Source: Pedobacter alluvionis
GTDB taxonomy: Bacteria; Bacteroidota; Bacteroidia; Sphingobacteriales; Sphingobacteriaceae
DNA: 64,000 nucleotides
Reading direction: 5' to 3'
NCBI RefSeq assembly: GCF_003664035.1
Contig: NZ_RCCK01000014.1
Span: 580,230 to 644,229 of the forward strand
The position numbers were made by a program, and so were the translations under genes. Shown here one piece after another: positions 1 through 8,929 of this stretch; within the stretch, counting starts at the first letter, position 1, and every line of letters begins with the position of its first letter. The notes under the pieces are model-generated. The model made no database searches. It was given only the letters and a program-made list of their open reading frames with translations, and was not told the origin of the DNA.

Positions 1-2
1 AC

Positions 3-944
3 CAATTATTGGATGCTGCTAATGAAGCACGCATGGGTAAAAATAAAATTGGATCAACTTTAAAAGGTATCGGTCCAACTTATATGGATAAAACTGGCCG
101 TAACGGTTTACGCGTTGGCGATACTACACTACCTGATTTTAAAGACCGTTATGCTAAACTAGTAGAAAAACATACTGAAATCCTTTCTCATTACGAAGGC
201 TTCGAATATGAATTAGCGGAAAAAGAAGCATCATTCTTTGAAGCAATCGAATTCTTAAAAACCATCCCTCACGTAGATAGCGAACATTATGTGAATGGTT
301 TCTTAAAAGAAGGAAAAGCGGTTTTAGCAGAAGGTGCTCAGGGAACGTTACTGGATGTAGATTTCGGTTCATACCCTTTTGTAACTTCTAGTAACACTAC
401 AACTGCAGGTGCCTGTACTGGTTTAGGTATTGCGCCGAATAAAGTAGGAGCCGTTTATGGTATCTTCAAAGCATATTGCACACGTGTTGGTGGCGGCCCT
501 TTCCCTACTGAATTAGATAACGAAGTTGGCGAAAATTTACGCGCATTAGGTCATGAATTTGGTGCAACTACAGGTCGTGCCCGTCGCTGTGGCTGGATTG
601 ATCTTCCTGCATTAAAATATGCCATTATGTTAAACGGTGTAACCGAATTAATTATGATGAAAGCTGATGTATTGGATACTTTTGATACCATTTATGCTTG
701 TACGCATTACGAATATAATGGCGAAACAATTGATTACATGCCGTATGATATCATATCTATCGAACCAAAACCAGTATTGAAAGCAATTGACGGTTGGGCT
801 ACTGATGTAACTAAAATTACTTCTGTAGATGAAATTCCAGCTAAATTGAGCGATTATATTGCTTTCTTAGAAAAAGAATTAGAAGTGCCGATTAAATTCC
901 TTTCAGTAGGACCAGATAGAGCACAAACGCTGGAATTACGTTAA
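3..944 (+). CDS. purA: Adenylosuccinate synthetase, C-terminal part (5' end outside window)
   Basis: PurA joins IMP and aspartate with GTP to make adenylosuccinate, the first committed step to AMP, in the cytosol. The reading frame is already open at base 3 and continues upstream, so about 110 N-terminal residues, including the catalytic Asp and His, are missing from the window. Visible family blocks are GIGPTYMDKTGRNGLR near the start, AEGAQGTLLDVDFG followed by TSSNT (IMP-binding core), VGGGPFPTE, the GTP/aspartate loop GATTGRARRCGWID, and the C-terminal VGPDRAQTLEL. The 313 visible residues fit a family length of about 425. A terminator follows at 1007-1034. The TTG at base 9 is only an internal Leu codon, not a start. 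Confidence 0.97.
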   Translation, partial: QLLDAANEARMGKNKIGSTLKGIGPTYMDKTGRNGLRVGDTTLPDFKDRYAKLVEKHTEILSHYEGFEYELAEKEASFFEAIEFLKTIPHVDSEHYVNGFLKEGKAVLAEGAQGTLLDVDFGSYPFVTSSNTTTAGACTGLGIAPNKVGAVYGIFKAYCTRVGGGPFPTELDNEVGENLRALGHEFGATTGRARRCGWIDLPALKYAIMLNGVTELIMMKADVLDTFDTIYACTHYEYNGETIDYMPYDIISIEPKPVLKAIDGWATDVTKITSVDEIPAKLSDYIAFLEKELEVPIKFLSVGPDRAQTLELR

Positions 945-960
945 AAATACTCGATTCGTC

Positions 961-990
961 ATGCTGATCCGATAGCTATCGGATCAGCAT
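961..990. repeat. Perfect 30-bp palindrome (dispersed repeat)
   Basis: Bases 961-975 are exactly the reverse complement of 976-990, with the centre at GATAGCTATC. The 29 bases 957-985 recur identically at 12803-12831, where the right-hand end of the palindrome is lost. It lies just after purA, before that gene's terminator. It looks like a REP-type intergenic repeat rather than a gene-specific operator. Confidence 0.75.
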
Positions 991-1006
991 AACGACCGAT
1001 ATAAGA

Positions 1007-1034
1007 AAGCAATCCATAATTGGGTTGCTTTTTT
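1007..1034 (+). terminator. Intrinsic terminator after purA
   Basis: The stem AAGCAATCC pairs with GGGTTGCTT (one G-U pair) around a six-base loop, and is followed at once by a T-run. It lies 62 bases past the purA stop. Confidence 0.8.
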
Positions 1035-1062
1035 GTTTTTTAGTTATTATTATAAAAAAAAT

Positions 1063-1212
1063 CGTCATTCCCGCGCAGGCGGGAATCTTAATGCAATAGG
1101 GCTTCAGGATTACTTAACTACACGTTACCGTCATCTCGACTGAAGCGTAGCGAAATGGAGAGATCTATCTAAACAGATTTATCGACTCCGTTGCACTCCG
1201 CTCGAAATGACG
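1063..1212. repeat. Cluster of dispersed intergenic repeats
   Basis: Bases 1063-1089 hold a GTCATTCCCGC-type hairpin (ATTCCCGC / GCGGGAAT around GCAG). Bases 1129-1212 are bounded by CGTCATCTCGA and its inverted partner TCGAAATGACG, with GAAGCGTAGCGAAATGGAG inside. Related copies occur at 14308-14345, 27052-27083 and 35019-35099. No protein-coding signal is present. Confidence 0.7.
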
Positions 1213-1412
1213 TTTTATCTGAATGAAAGTGCTATGAGAAAACCCTGATCGTCCTCATTTATAACGAGGATGCCAGAGATTCACATTTGTAATGTGAGTA
1301 GATGAATTAAGCGATAAAATCGCTTTTTTAACCAATTCTTTTTTTCAAACGAGGACTATATTGCTCTTCAAAAAGATAAAAATTAATTTCTTACAATTAC
1401 CATCTCTATTTT

Positions 1413-1420
1413 TACCTTTG
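1413..1420 (+). promoter_or_regulatory. Predicted -7 promoter box of pabB
   Basis: TACCTTTG matches the Bacteroidota -7 consensus TAnnTTTG exactly and is followed by GC. It ends only seven bases before the TTG start of pabB, so the transcript would have almost no leader. No clear -33 TTG was found. Confidence 0.6.
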
Positions 1421-1427
1421 CGGCAGC

Positions 1428-2684
1428 TTGAAAACCCCGCAAAACATATCCGATTTCAAACAAAAAGCATTACAATGGGCCAACCAGTTCGAGGTTTGCT
1501 GCTTTTTAGATTCAAATAACTACAAAGATGCTTATTCAGCTTACGACTTCATTATCGCGGCCGGTGCTAATGCAGAATTAAAAAGCGGAGCAGGAAATGC
1601 ATTTGATGAGCTAAAAAGTTTTCATTCTCAACATCAGCAGTGGATCTTCGGCTTTTTCAGTTACGACCTGAAAAACGAAATCGAAGATCTTCAATCTAAT
1701 CATCCTGATGGATTAAATTTTGCTGATTTATACTTTTTTGTTCCAAAACACCTGATTGCTTTTAAGGATGGTAAAGCCGAAGTTCTCCTTGGTAATCTGT
1801 CAGTTTTAGGGGAGATTGAATCTTATTCTATTGAAGACAAGAAACCATCAAAAGCCATACAAATTTCACAAAGATTATCGAAAGATCAATATATTCATAA
1901 AGTTGAAGCTTTAAGAAGTCACATTATAAAGGGAGACATTTACGAAGTCAATTTCTGCCAGGAGTTTTTTGCAGAAGATGCCGAAATAGATCCGGTTCAA
2001 ACTTTTGAGGCGCTAAATCAAGTCTCTCCCACTCCTTTTGCAGGTTATTTTAAGATTTATGGCAACTATATTTTATCTGCCACCCCAGAAAGATTTTTGT
2101 GCAAACGTGGATCGAAACTTACCTCACAGCCTATTAAAGGCACTGCCAGAAGAAGCATAGATCAGGCAGAAGATGAAGCCATAAAACTGCAGCTTAGAAA
2201 CGACATTAAAGAACAGGCAGAAAATGTAATGATTGTTGACCTGGTACGTCATGACCTTACTAAATCAGCCGTTAAGGGGTCTGTTAAAGTCGACGAATTA
2301 TTCGGCATTTACAGCTTTCCACAGGTGCACCAGATGATTTCTACCATTAGCTGTGACCTAAATCCAGAAGTCCATTTTATCGATGCCATTAAAAATGCTT
2401 TCCCAATGGGCTCCATGACGGGGGCTCCAAAGGTTAAAGCCATGAAGTTAATTGAAGAATATGAAGTCACTAAAAGAGGTATTTATTCTGGCTCTTTTGG
2501 CTGCATCAGTCCTAATGGAGACTTCGATTTTAATGTGGTTATCCGCAGCATCTTATACAATGCTGAATCTAGCTACCTATCCTTTCAGGTCGGAGGAGCG
2601 ATTACTTATCAAAGTGATGCAGTATTGGAATATGAAGAATGTCTGTTGAAAGCCAGTGCTATTTTAAAGGTGCTGGGCGGTTAA
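1428..2684 (+). CDS. pabB: Aminodeoxychorismate synthase component I
   Basis: This enzyme aminates chorismate to 4-amino-4-deoxychorismate for folate synthesis in the cytosol, using ammonia from a PabA-type partner. The 418 residues cover a chorismate-binding domain. PIKGT at 235-239 carries the Lys typical of PabB, where anthranilate synthases have PIAGT; this decides the call. Other family blocks are VMIVDLVRHDL, PMGSMTGAPK and SGSFGC. The start is TTG: there is no ATG in frame near the N-terminus, and the alignment of the first residues looks complete. The promoter box at 1413-1420 makes the mRNA nearly leaderless. No pabA or pabC gene lies beside it. Confidence 0.9.
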   Translation: MKTPQNISDFKQKALQWANQFEVCCFLDSNNYKDAYSAYDFIIAAGANAELKSGAGNAFDELKSFHSQHQQWIFGFFSYDLKNEIEDLQSNHPDGLNFADLYFFVPKHLIAFKDGKAEVLLGNLSVLGEIESYSIEDKKPSKAIQISQRLSKDQYIHKVEALRSHIIKGDIYEVNFCQEFFAEDAEIDPVQTFEALNQVSPTPFAGYFKIYGNYILSATPERFLCKRGSKLTSQPIKGTARRSIDQAEDEAIKLQLRNDIKEQAENVMIVDLVRHDLTKSAVKGSVKVDELFGIYSFPQVHQMISTISCDLNPEVHFIDAIKNAFPMGSMTGAPKVKAMKLIEEYEVTKRGIYSGSFGCISPNGDFDFNVVIRSILYNAESSYLSFQVGGAITYQSDAVLEYEECLLKASAILKVLGG

Positions 2685-3028
2685 TTGCTTCACTTACCAT
2701 TCATTCATTAGCCAGTTTGTCATTCTGAACGCAGTGAAGAATCTTTTCTACCCTAGTTGTAGCGTCTCGCTACGACTTAACCACTACTCCTAATTTATTA
2801 TTCAAATAAAAAGCTCTTAGCGAGACGCTAAGAGCAGGACGTTAGAGTATGTCATTCTGAACGCAGTGAAGAATCTTTTTATTTCTTGCTATATCCTCTT
2901 GTAATCTTTTTACACTTTCGAATTGTAGATTCTTCGTAAACTCAGAATGACAATTTTCGGAAAACAAAAAAGGCAGAAAATTCTGCACCATGCAAAACCT
3001 TCCACCTCTTTACCTTCAGCCTTCAACC
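2685..3028. other. Gene-free stretch pabB / M48 peptidase with repeats
   Basis: Two near-identical direct copies of a GTCATTCTGAACGCAGTGAA element lie at 2719-2747 and 2851-2879, and a diverged inverted copy lies at 2926-2951. Between them are two hairpins with related stems: GTAGCG/CGCTAC with loop TCT at 2759-2773, and a perfect 10-bp stem (GCTCTTAGCG, loop AGA) at 2813-2835. The convergent genes on either side have no other visible terminators, so these hairpins may serve that role. No coding signal was seen. Confidence 0.65.
2719..2951. repeat. Three copies of a GTCATTCTGAA-type dispersed repeat
   Basis: Copies at 2719-2747 (+), 2851-2879 (+) and 2926-2951 (inverted, diverged) share GTCATTCTGA at one end and AAGAATCT at the other. 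The mixed orientation could let the RNA fold into alternative long hairpins. Confidence 0.75.
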
Positions 3029-3835
3029 TTATTTCTTATAATATTGCTGCGCCTCAGGTAAGTATTTCTGAATCTGCGCAATACGTGTAGCATCACTTGG
3101 GTGAGTGCTTAAAAATTCAGCTGGCTTTTGGGCGCCTGCAGATGCAGCCGACATTCTATTCCAGAAACTGGTCGCATTTTGCGGATTATATCCGGCCATG
3201 GCCATAAAAATCAAGCCTAAACGATCGGCTTCCAATTCCTGGTTACGGCTGAATTTCAACATCGCAACTGGTGTACCAACGCCATATAAGGTATTAAAAA
3301 TAGACTGCGTTTTAGGGTTTTTAGATAAAGCAACTCCCGCTGCTGCGCCAACACCCTGGGCAACCATCTCTTGCGACATCCGTTCTGCCGAGTGACCTGC
3401 TATAGCGTGTGCAATCTCGTGTCCCATCACCGTTGCTAAACCAGCGTCATCCTGGGTAACAGGCAAAATACCAGTATAAACCACGATCTTCCCTCCTGGC
3501 ATACACCATGCATTTTTCTCGTTGTTCTGTACCACATTTACTTCCCATTGGTAATCAGCAATCAGGTTACCATAATTATTGCTGTTCATATAGGATTTTA
3601 CAGCTGTAATTAACCTGCTTCCAATGGTTTTTACTTTTAAGGCCTGGGCATTTGAAGCGGGTAAAACGGTTGCTTTATTTTCTGTTAAAAAGGTACTATA
3701 GGCTTGGAATGCCATTGGCAAAACCTGATCGTTACTTACCAGATCAAATCGACTACGCCCTGTTAAAGGAACGGTAGAACAGGAGTTAAATAATAAGATC
3801 CCAGCAACACTTACTGTTAAAAATAACTTTTTCAT
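3029..3835 (-). CDS. M48-family zinc metallopeptidase, lipoprotein
   Basis: This is a periplasmic-facing membrane-anchored protease, probably involved in envelope protein quality control (LoiP/YcaL-like). The 268-residue product starts with a lipoprotein signal (hydrophobic stretch, then FNSC with Cys19). The zinc site HEIAH is at 139-143, and the third ligand lies in ELEAD around residue 200. The domain is a compact Peptidase_M48 without the transmembrane segments of HtpX and without TPR repeats. It lies downstream of plsY on the same strand with a 95-base gap. The substrate is unknown. Confidence 0.9.
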   Translation of the reverse strand: MKKLFLTVSVAGILLFNSCSTVPLTGRSRFDLVSNDQVLPMAFQAYSTFLTENKATVLPASNAQALKVKTIGSRLITAVKSYMNSNNYGNLIADYQWEVNVVQNNEKNAWCMPGGKIVVYTGILPVTQDDAGLATVMGHEIAHAIAGHSAERMSQEMVAQGVGAAAGVALSKNPKTQSIFNTLYGVGTPVAMLKFSRNQELEADRLGLIFMAMAGYNPQNATSFWNRMSAASAGAQKPAEFLSTHPSDATRIAQIQKYLPEAQQYYKK

Positions 3836-3930
3836 AAATGCGTTTTTAAATGATTAGTAATACTTATAGGTAGAACCGATGATTAAACAGTAAGCCTGTA
3901 AATAAGTTTTAAAGAAATGTGTTTTGTTAA

Positions 3931-4578
3931 TTAATCAGTCTTCTTCCTAAACAAATACACTTTAGACTCTTTGCCTTTCAGCAATCTTTCGAGATTTTTT
4001 TGGTGCGTAACTAAGATTAAAATACAAACCACCATGCCGTAAAGCACTTCAGATTTGATGGAAACCTGAAACAAGAAAACTACACTTAGCGGAAAAGTAA
4101 ATCCGGCACAAATAGAGCTTAGTGAAACATATTTAGTTAACAGCAATACCACCACAAAAACCAGAACGCAAAGCATAGATGCTTCGAAGTTAACTGCTAA
4201 AATCATTCCAAAAAGTGTGGCTACCCCTTTTCCTCCCCTGAAACCCGCAAAAACAGGAAATAAATGTCCCATTACCGCGGTTACACCCAGGGCGAGTTGG
4301 TAGTTAACAAAAACAACTGAATTTTGTGGTCCGGTAACCGACATGCCGATCAGATAGGCAAGATTGGTCGCAGTATAGCCTTTGGCAATATCAATGATCA
4401 TAACAGCAATTCCGGCTTTTTTGCCCAGTACTCTAAAAGTATTGGTTGCACCAGCATTGCCACTTCCGTATTCCCTTACATCAACGCCATAGAAGGCCTG
4501 ACCAAGCCATACAGCTGTTGGTATAGATCCGAAAAGGTAAGCGATTAATAACGCGCTGAGAGAATAAACCGTAACCAT
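3931..4578 (-). CDS. plsY: Glycerol-3-phosphate acyltransferase PlsY
   Basis: PlsY is an inner-membrane enzyme that transfers the acyl group of acyl-phosphate to glycerol-3-phosphate, making lysophosphatidic acid for phospholipid synthesis. The 215 residues contain several hydrophobic segments and the family motifs GSIPTA, GSGNAGATN and FRGGKGVAT, which form the substrate site on the cytoplasmic side. Length is typical. It follows nadC on the same strand after a 49-base gap and is probably cotranscribed with it. Confidence 0.95.
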   Translation of the reverse strand: MVTVYSLSALLIAYLFGSIPTAVWLGQAFYGVDVREYGSGNAGATNTFRVLGKKAGIAVMIIDIAKGYTATNLAYLIGMSVTGPQNSVVFVNYQLALGVTAVMGHLFPVFAGFRGGKGVATLFGMILAVNFEASMLCVLVFVVVLLLTKYVSLSSICAGFTFPLSVVFLFQVSIKSEVLYGMVVCILILVTHQKNLERLLKGKESKVYLFRKKTD

Positions 4579-4627
4579 AGCCTACAATGATACAAAAAAT
4601 AAGCTTTCAATTTTATAGCAAATCACT

Positions 4628-5491
4628 TTAGTATGCTTTTAAACTCATATCCAGGCTTTTCACAGAATGTGTAAGTGCGCCCATCGAAATAAAATCTACT
4701 CCACAAGCTGCATATTCTGCAACGTTCTCTTCGGTAATTCCTCCGGAAGCTTCTGTAATAAATTTCCCGTCGATTAATGCAACGGCAGTTCTTAAGTTTT
4801 CAAAACTAAAATTATCAAGCATAATACGGTCCACACCACCAATAGCCAAAACCTGCGATAACTCCTCTAAGTTCCTAACTTCAATTTCGATCTGTAGTGA
4901 TTTATTCTGGTCGATCAGATATTTTTGCGCAGCAGTAATGGCGTTTGAAATCCCTCCTGCATAATCTACATGATTATCCTTGATTAAGATCATATCATAT
5001 AAACCAATGCGGTGGTTTACCCCCCCACCAATCCTAACTGCCCATTTTTCTAAATAACGCAAACCAGGAGTGGTTTTGCGGGTATCTAAAATTTTGGTTT
5101 TAGTTGTTTTTAATAGTGAAACAATACGATGGGTTTTAGTAGCAATGCCACTCATACGCTGCATACAGTTTAAAACTAACCGTTCGGCTATTAAAATAGC
5201 ATGCGTACTTCCAGCAACGGTTAAGGCAATATCACCTACTTTTACAGCAACACCATCCTGTAGCAATACATTAACTTCCAATTCGGCATCAACCTCCTTA
5301 AAAATCTCAAGAGCCAATTCAATTCCAGCCAAAACACCATCTTCTTTGATAATCAGTTTTGCTCTTCCCTGTGTTCCGTTTGGAATTGTTGAAAGTGAAG
5401 TATGATCTCCATCACCAACATCTTCGGCAAGGGCATTTTTTATGAACTGATGTATAAGTTGAGTATCCAAAATATAGGTTTTATGCCGCAA
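4628..5491 (-). CDS. nadC: Nicotinate-nucleotide pyrophosphorylase (carboxylating)
   Basis: NadC turns quinolinate and PRPP into nicotinate mononucleotide in de novo NAD synthesis. The 287 residues show DTRKTTPGLR and GGGVNHR (quinolinate/PRPP site), the barrel strand IMLDNFS, and EASGGI near the end, all in family order. The full length is present. nadA and nadB are not in the window. The gene lies between a DUF4783 protein and plsY on the same strand. Confidence 0.96.
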   Translation of the reverse strand: MRHKTYILDTQLIHQFIKNALAEDVGDGDHTSLSTIPNGTQGRAKLIIKEDGVLAGIELALEIFKEVDAELEVNVLLQDGVAVKVGDIALTVAGSTHAILIAERLVLNCMQRMSGIATKTHRIVSLLKTTKTKILDTRKTTPGLRYLEKWAVRIGGGVNHRIGLYDMILIKDNHVDYAGGISNAITAAQKYLIDQNKSLQIEIEVRNLEELSQVLAIGGVDRIMLDNFSFENLRTAVALIDGKFITEASGGITEENVAEYAACGVDFISMGALTHSVKSLDMSLKAY

Positions 5492-5629
5492 AAATAAGAA
5501 TTATTTATTAGCAGGCAATTTACTGACGGGTTAAAGTGAATTTGTAAACTTCAGAAGTCCTAGCTTACGCGACTTATGAAATTGGCAAGACATAGCGTTG
5601 GCAAAATTCTGTAAGTCCTGCCTGGCCAA

Positions 5630-6028
5630 TTAATCCTTAGCCGGTTCAATTCTTAATTCAGTAATTGAAAAGCTGGTATTGAATTTTTTCATGGTGATAG
5701 AAACCCGGAAGGTTTCTTTAGCAGTGCTTAAAATAATTACGCCAAAACGATAATTTGGATTTGTGTTGATTTTATGAAAAATACTTGTTTTTACCGGAGG
5801 GTGTTTAATAAAAAAATCTCTCAAAATCTGTTCACCCTGTGCTTTTGAGTATACATCTTCTTCATCAACAATGATAAGTTCGATGGTTGAGGCGAAACTT
5901 TTAGCAATTTCTTTTGAGTTGCCAGCTTTAAAATACGAAGATAAATCATCAATTATATCTGCTTGGATGGCTGTAGGGTAATATAATGACGATAAACTAA
6001 TAACGAGTAAAAATAAGCTCCGGATCAT
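5630..6028 (-). CDS. DUF4783 family secreted protein
   Basis: A 132-residue protein with an N-terminal signal peptide (cleavage likely near the Ala/Asp around residue 24), followed by a small alpha+beta domain of the type called DUF4783 (NTF2-like fold). This family is found almost only in Bacteroidota. Its role is unknown. It is transcribed toward nadC, 138 bases away, so a shared transcript is possible. The gene is divergent from gpmI. Confidence 0.75.
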   Translation of the reverse strand: MIRSLFLLVISLSSLYYPTAIQADIIDDLSSYFKAGNSKEIAKSFASTIELIIVDEEDVYSKAQGEQILRDFFIKHPPVKTSIFHKINTNPNYRFGVIILSTAKETFRVSITMKKFNTSFSITELRIEPAKD

Positions 6029-6097
6029 TTCTGTATTTTATACAGAACCCTATAGCTAAAATTATGCCATTAGCATATCAAAAAAAGGATTTCTTCA

Positions 6098-6127
6098 TTT
6101 GTATAAGCATCAATAAAGTTATATTTG
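6098..6127 (+). promoter_or_regulatory. Predicted promoter of gpmI
   Basis: The -33 element TTTG at 6098-6101 and the exact -7 box TATATTTG at 6120-6127 are separated by 18 bases, which fits the Bacteroidota sigma-A layout. Transcription would start about 70 bases before the gpmI ATG. Confidence 0.65.
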
Positions 6128-6201
6128 CCATATAAACAAAATATTAAACCATGTTATACATGAAAATGTTTTGATTTGGATCAATAAATTTTACAATAAA
6201 A

Positions 6202-7725
6202 ATGGTAAACGATAAAAAACTCGCGCTTATAATTCTAGATGGCTGGGGCTATGGAAAACAAGATAATTCTGATGCTGCATATGCTGCCAATACTCCTTTT
6301 TTCGATTCATTATTACAGAAATACCCAAATTCCAGGCTTGAAGCATCTGGTGAAGCAGTAGGCTTACCAGCCGGACAAATGGGAAATTCAGAAGTTGGAC
6401 ACATGAACTTAGGCGCAGGTAGAGTAGTTTACCAGGAGCTTGGAAGAATCAACAAATCGATTGCCGACAGAGAATTGCACCACAACCCGGTTTTGGTAAG
6501 TGCATTCGATTATGCAAAGCAGCATAATAAAGCAGTTCACTTCATTGGCCTGGTTTCGAACGGCGGGGTACATGCCCATATCGAACATTTAAAAGCTTTA
6601 TGTGATGCCGCAAATGAAGCTAATGTACCAAACACCTTTGTACATGCTTTTTTGGATGGGCGTGATACAGATCCAAACTCTGGTCTGGGCTTTATTACTG
6701 ATCTGGAAAACCATATCCAAAACACCAACGCTAAATTAGCAACCATGGTTGGCCGTTACTATGCTATGGACCGCGATAATCGTTGGGAGCGCGTTAAACA
6801 AGCTTATGATGTAATGGTAAATGGTATTGGCGAAAAAACCCAGGATGCTTTAGCTGCAATCAAAAAATCGTATGCCGATGGCGTAACTGATGAGTTTTTA
6901 AAACCAATAGTATTAACACAAGATAATGGTGCTCCGGTAGCGACCATTCAAAATGATGATGTGGTAATCTGTTTCAATTTCCGCACAGACAGAGGACGTG
7001 AGATTACAACAGCATTAACACAGAAGGATTTCCCGGAGCAGCAAATGCATAAACTACCATTGTATTATGTTACCATGACTACCTACGATGAGAGCTTTGA
7101 AAAGGTAAATGTAATTTTCACCAAAGATGATTTAATCCAAACCATCGGTGAAGTATTGGCCAATAATAATAAAAATCAGATCCGTATTGCTGAAACTGAA
7201 AAATATCCTCATGTAACCTTTTTCTTCTCTGGCGGAAGAGAAGCTGAATTTGCCAATGAGAAACGCATCTTAATTCCTTCACCGAAAGTAGCAACTTACG
7301 ATCTTCAACCTGAAATGAGTGCAGCAGGAATTACCGATGCCATTACCAAAGAAATGGAAACAGGATGGGCTGATTTTATTTGTTTAAACTTTGCCAATCC
7401 AGATATGGTTGGACATACCGGCGTTTTTGAGGCAGTAGTAAAGGCGGTTGAAACCGCAGATAAATGTGCTGAAACCGTGGTAAACAAAGGTTTGGAAAAT
7501 GGTTATTCGTTTATCCTTTTAGCCGATCATGGAAACTCCGAATTTATGGTGAATGGCGATGGATCTGCCAATACTGCGCATACCACCAACCTGGTACCTT
7601 GTATTCTAATTGATAAAGACTATAAAACCATTGCAGATGGTAAATTAGGCGACATTGCCCCTACTGTTCTGAAAATATTAGGTGTAGCTATTCCGGCAGA
7701 AATGACAGGAAATGTTTTAGTATAA
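6202..7725 (+). CDS. gpmI: 2,3-bisphosphoglycerate-independent phosphoglycerate mutase
   Basis: GpmI interconverts 3- and 2-phosphoglycerate in glycolysis and gluconeogenesis, using two metal ions and a phosphoserine intermediate. The 507 residues are full length. ILDGWG near residue 13 gives the first metal Asp, GNSEVGH places the nucleophile Ser at about 63, DGRD lies in the transferase insertion, and NPDMVGHTG and LADHGN give the remaining metal ligands near the C-terminus. Its stop overlaps the ATG of the next gene (TAATG), so the two are translationally coupled. Confidence 0.97.
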   Translation: MVNDKKLALIILDGWGYGKQDNSDAAYAANTPFFDSLLQKYPNSRLEASGEAVGLPAGQMGNSEVGHMNLGAGRVVYQELGRINKSIADRELHHNPVLVSAFDYAKQHNKAVHFIGLVSNGGVHAHIEHLKALCDAANEANVPNTFVHAFLDGRDTDPNSGLGFITDLENHIQNTNAKLATMVGRYYAMDRDNRWERVKQAYDVMVNGIGEKTQDALAAIKKSYADGVTDEFLKPIVLTQDNGAPVATIQNDDVVICFNFRTDRGREITTALTQKDFPEQQMHKLPLYYVTMTTYDESFEKVNVIFTKDDLIQTIGEVLANNNKNQIRIAETEKYPHVTFFFSGGREAEFANEKRILIPSPKVATYDLQPEMSAAGITDAITKEMETGWADFICLNFANPDMVGHTGVFEAVVKAVETADKCAETVVNKGLENGYSFILLADHGNSEFMVNGDGSANTAHTTNLVPCILIDKDYKTIADGKLGDIAPTVLKILGVAIPAEMTGNVLV

Positions 7726-8255
7726 TGGTTAAAAAACTTTTTATCCCGGTATTTGCTTTGGCATTGTTTTCATGCAACCAGCGAAAAGAAGCTGAAGCGA
7801 ATACCAGTTTAAGTTATTTCGATGTTAAGGGTTATTTCGGAAAAGAAATTTCACGCTTGCAGCGTTTAAATCCCGAGGTAGATAAAACGGTGATTATAAA
7901 TGGTATAGCGGAACATAAAAAAGCCAAAATTACAGATTGGACAAAGGAACTTGCCATTTTTGTTAATGCCGATATCAATAAAACCTCATGGAAAGGTAGT
8001 TTTAAAACTAAAGAACAAGATGGAGTAGACATTTACACTTCCGATAATAAAAAAATCCCTGTCAAGAAGATTTCTATAACCTGGAAAGGCCAGAAAGCAG
8101 GTAAAATAGAGATCATAATTGATAATAAAAATATCTTATACCAATCTCAGGATACTTTAACCTACTGCCCTGATAGCTTATACGAAATCAAAAAACAGCA
8201 GAAAATCAGATTGCTAAAGGAAAAAAAGTATTCAGTTATCGGAAAACTGAAATAA
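7725..8255 (+). CDS. Uncharacterised lipoprotein coupled to gpmI
   Basis: A 176-residue protein with a lipoprotein signal (FSC, Cys17) and a largely hydrophilic, beta-rich mature part with no family I recognise. The ATG overlaps the gpmI stop by one base, so the two are made from one transcript. A terminator follows. It would sit in the periplasm or outer membrane, so the link to a glycolytic enzyme is probably only one of shared expression. Confidence 0.75.
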   Translation: MVKKLFIPVFALALFSCNQRKEAEANTSLSYFDVKGYFGKEISRLQRLNPEVDKTVIINGIAEHKKAKITDWTKELAIFVNADINKTSWKGSFKTKEQDGVDIYTSDNKKIPVKKISITWKGQKAGKIEIIIDNKNILYQSQDTLTYCPDSLYEIKKQQKIRLLKEKKYSVIGKLK

Positions 8256-8296
8256 AAAAAATGGGACTCGAAAATATTCAGGCCCCATTTTTTTTG
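8254..8296. terminator. Bidirectional terminator between convergent genes
   Basis: A-run plus ATGGG pairs with CCCAT plus T-run around a loop of about 18 bases. The U-tract forms on either strand, which fits the convergent genes ending at 8255 and 8309. Confidence 0.75.
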
Positions 8297-8308
8297 AAAG
8301 GATGTATT

Positions 8309-8929
8309 TTATTTTAGGCTGGCAATCTGCGCCTTATCGTAGGTTACCCAATCAATAATATCTTTCCTTAATGGCTGCAGGGTTAATACCTTCTGAAAAT
8401 CAGCGATAGAGTTATTGAACAAAGCTACACAAGCTGCTTTTTCTTCTTTTTTCTTTGCTTTAAATGACCTGAAAATTGCATAATCTTTGTAAGCCAGGCC
8501 ACGGTTCTGGAACATCTGTGCATCTTCATCACCATTAATTTCAATGGCTTTTGTAAAATCTTTGAGAGATGCCAGATAAAAATTTTCGCGCATGTTATTT
8601 AACGATTCTTTAGGATCGTTAGCTATTTTTAATCTTGCGATGCCACGATAATAATAAGCAGAAACCTCTGTTGGCTTAATGTTTAATAATCGACTGTATG
8701 TGGCAATACATTTCTCGTATTCACGGTTTTGGAAATAAGAATATCCAAGCATCTGGAGTACGGTTGCATTATCAGGAGTTTTAGCATCCGCTTTTTCTAA
8801 TTGTATAGCGGCAGTTTTATAATCACCTTTCATAATAGCCTGCATGCTTCTATCGTAATTGCTTTGCGCAAAACTACTCGTTGATGTAAAAATAATTAAA
8901 CCTAAAATCGCCTTTTTAAAATAGTTCAT
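8309..8929 (-). CDS. Secreted tetratricopeptide-repeat protein
   Basis: The start is placed at 8929 (MNYFKKAILG) because a signal peptide begins there; an ATG 21 bases upstream gives an unlikely N-terminal extension. About 206 residues: signal peptide ending near SFAQ, then three to four TPR units (repeated pattern AxxxLEKA, GYSYFQxREYEKCIA, YYRGIA, RGLAYKDY). It probably works as a periplasmic protein-binding scaffold. The partner is unknown. It is convergent with the lipoprotein gene after gpmI and divergent from lon. Confidence 0.8.
   Translation of the reverse strand: MNYFKKAILGLIIFTSTSSFAQSNYDRSMQAIMKGDYKTAAIQLEKADAKTPDNATVLQMLGYSYFQNREYEKCIATYSRLLNIKPTEVSAYYYRGIARLKIANDPKESLNNMRENFYLASLKDFTKAIEINGDEDAQMFQNRGLAYKDYAIFRSFKAKKKEEKAACVALFNNSIADFQKVLTLQPLRKDIIDWVTYDKAQIASLK

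Larger units (their letters stand above)
945..1412. other. Gene-free stretch purA-pabB
   Basis: This stretch holds the 961-990 palindrome, the purA terminator, the repeat cluster 1063-1212, and then three small hairpins in a row: TCCTC/GAGGA near 1254-1270, TCACAT/ATGTGA at 1281-1297, and AAGCGAT/ATCGCTT plus a T-run at 1309-1329. The last could terminate transcription on the plus strand. No credible gene is present. Confidence 0.6.
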
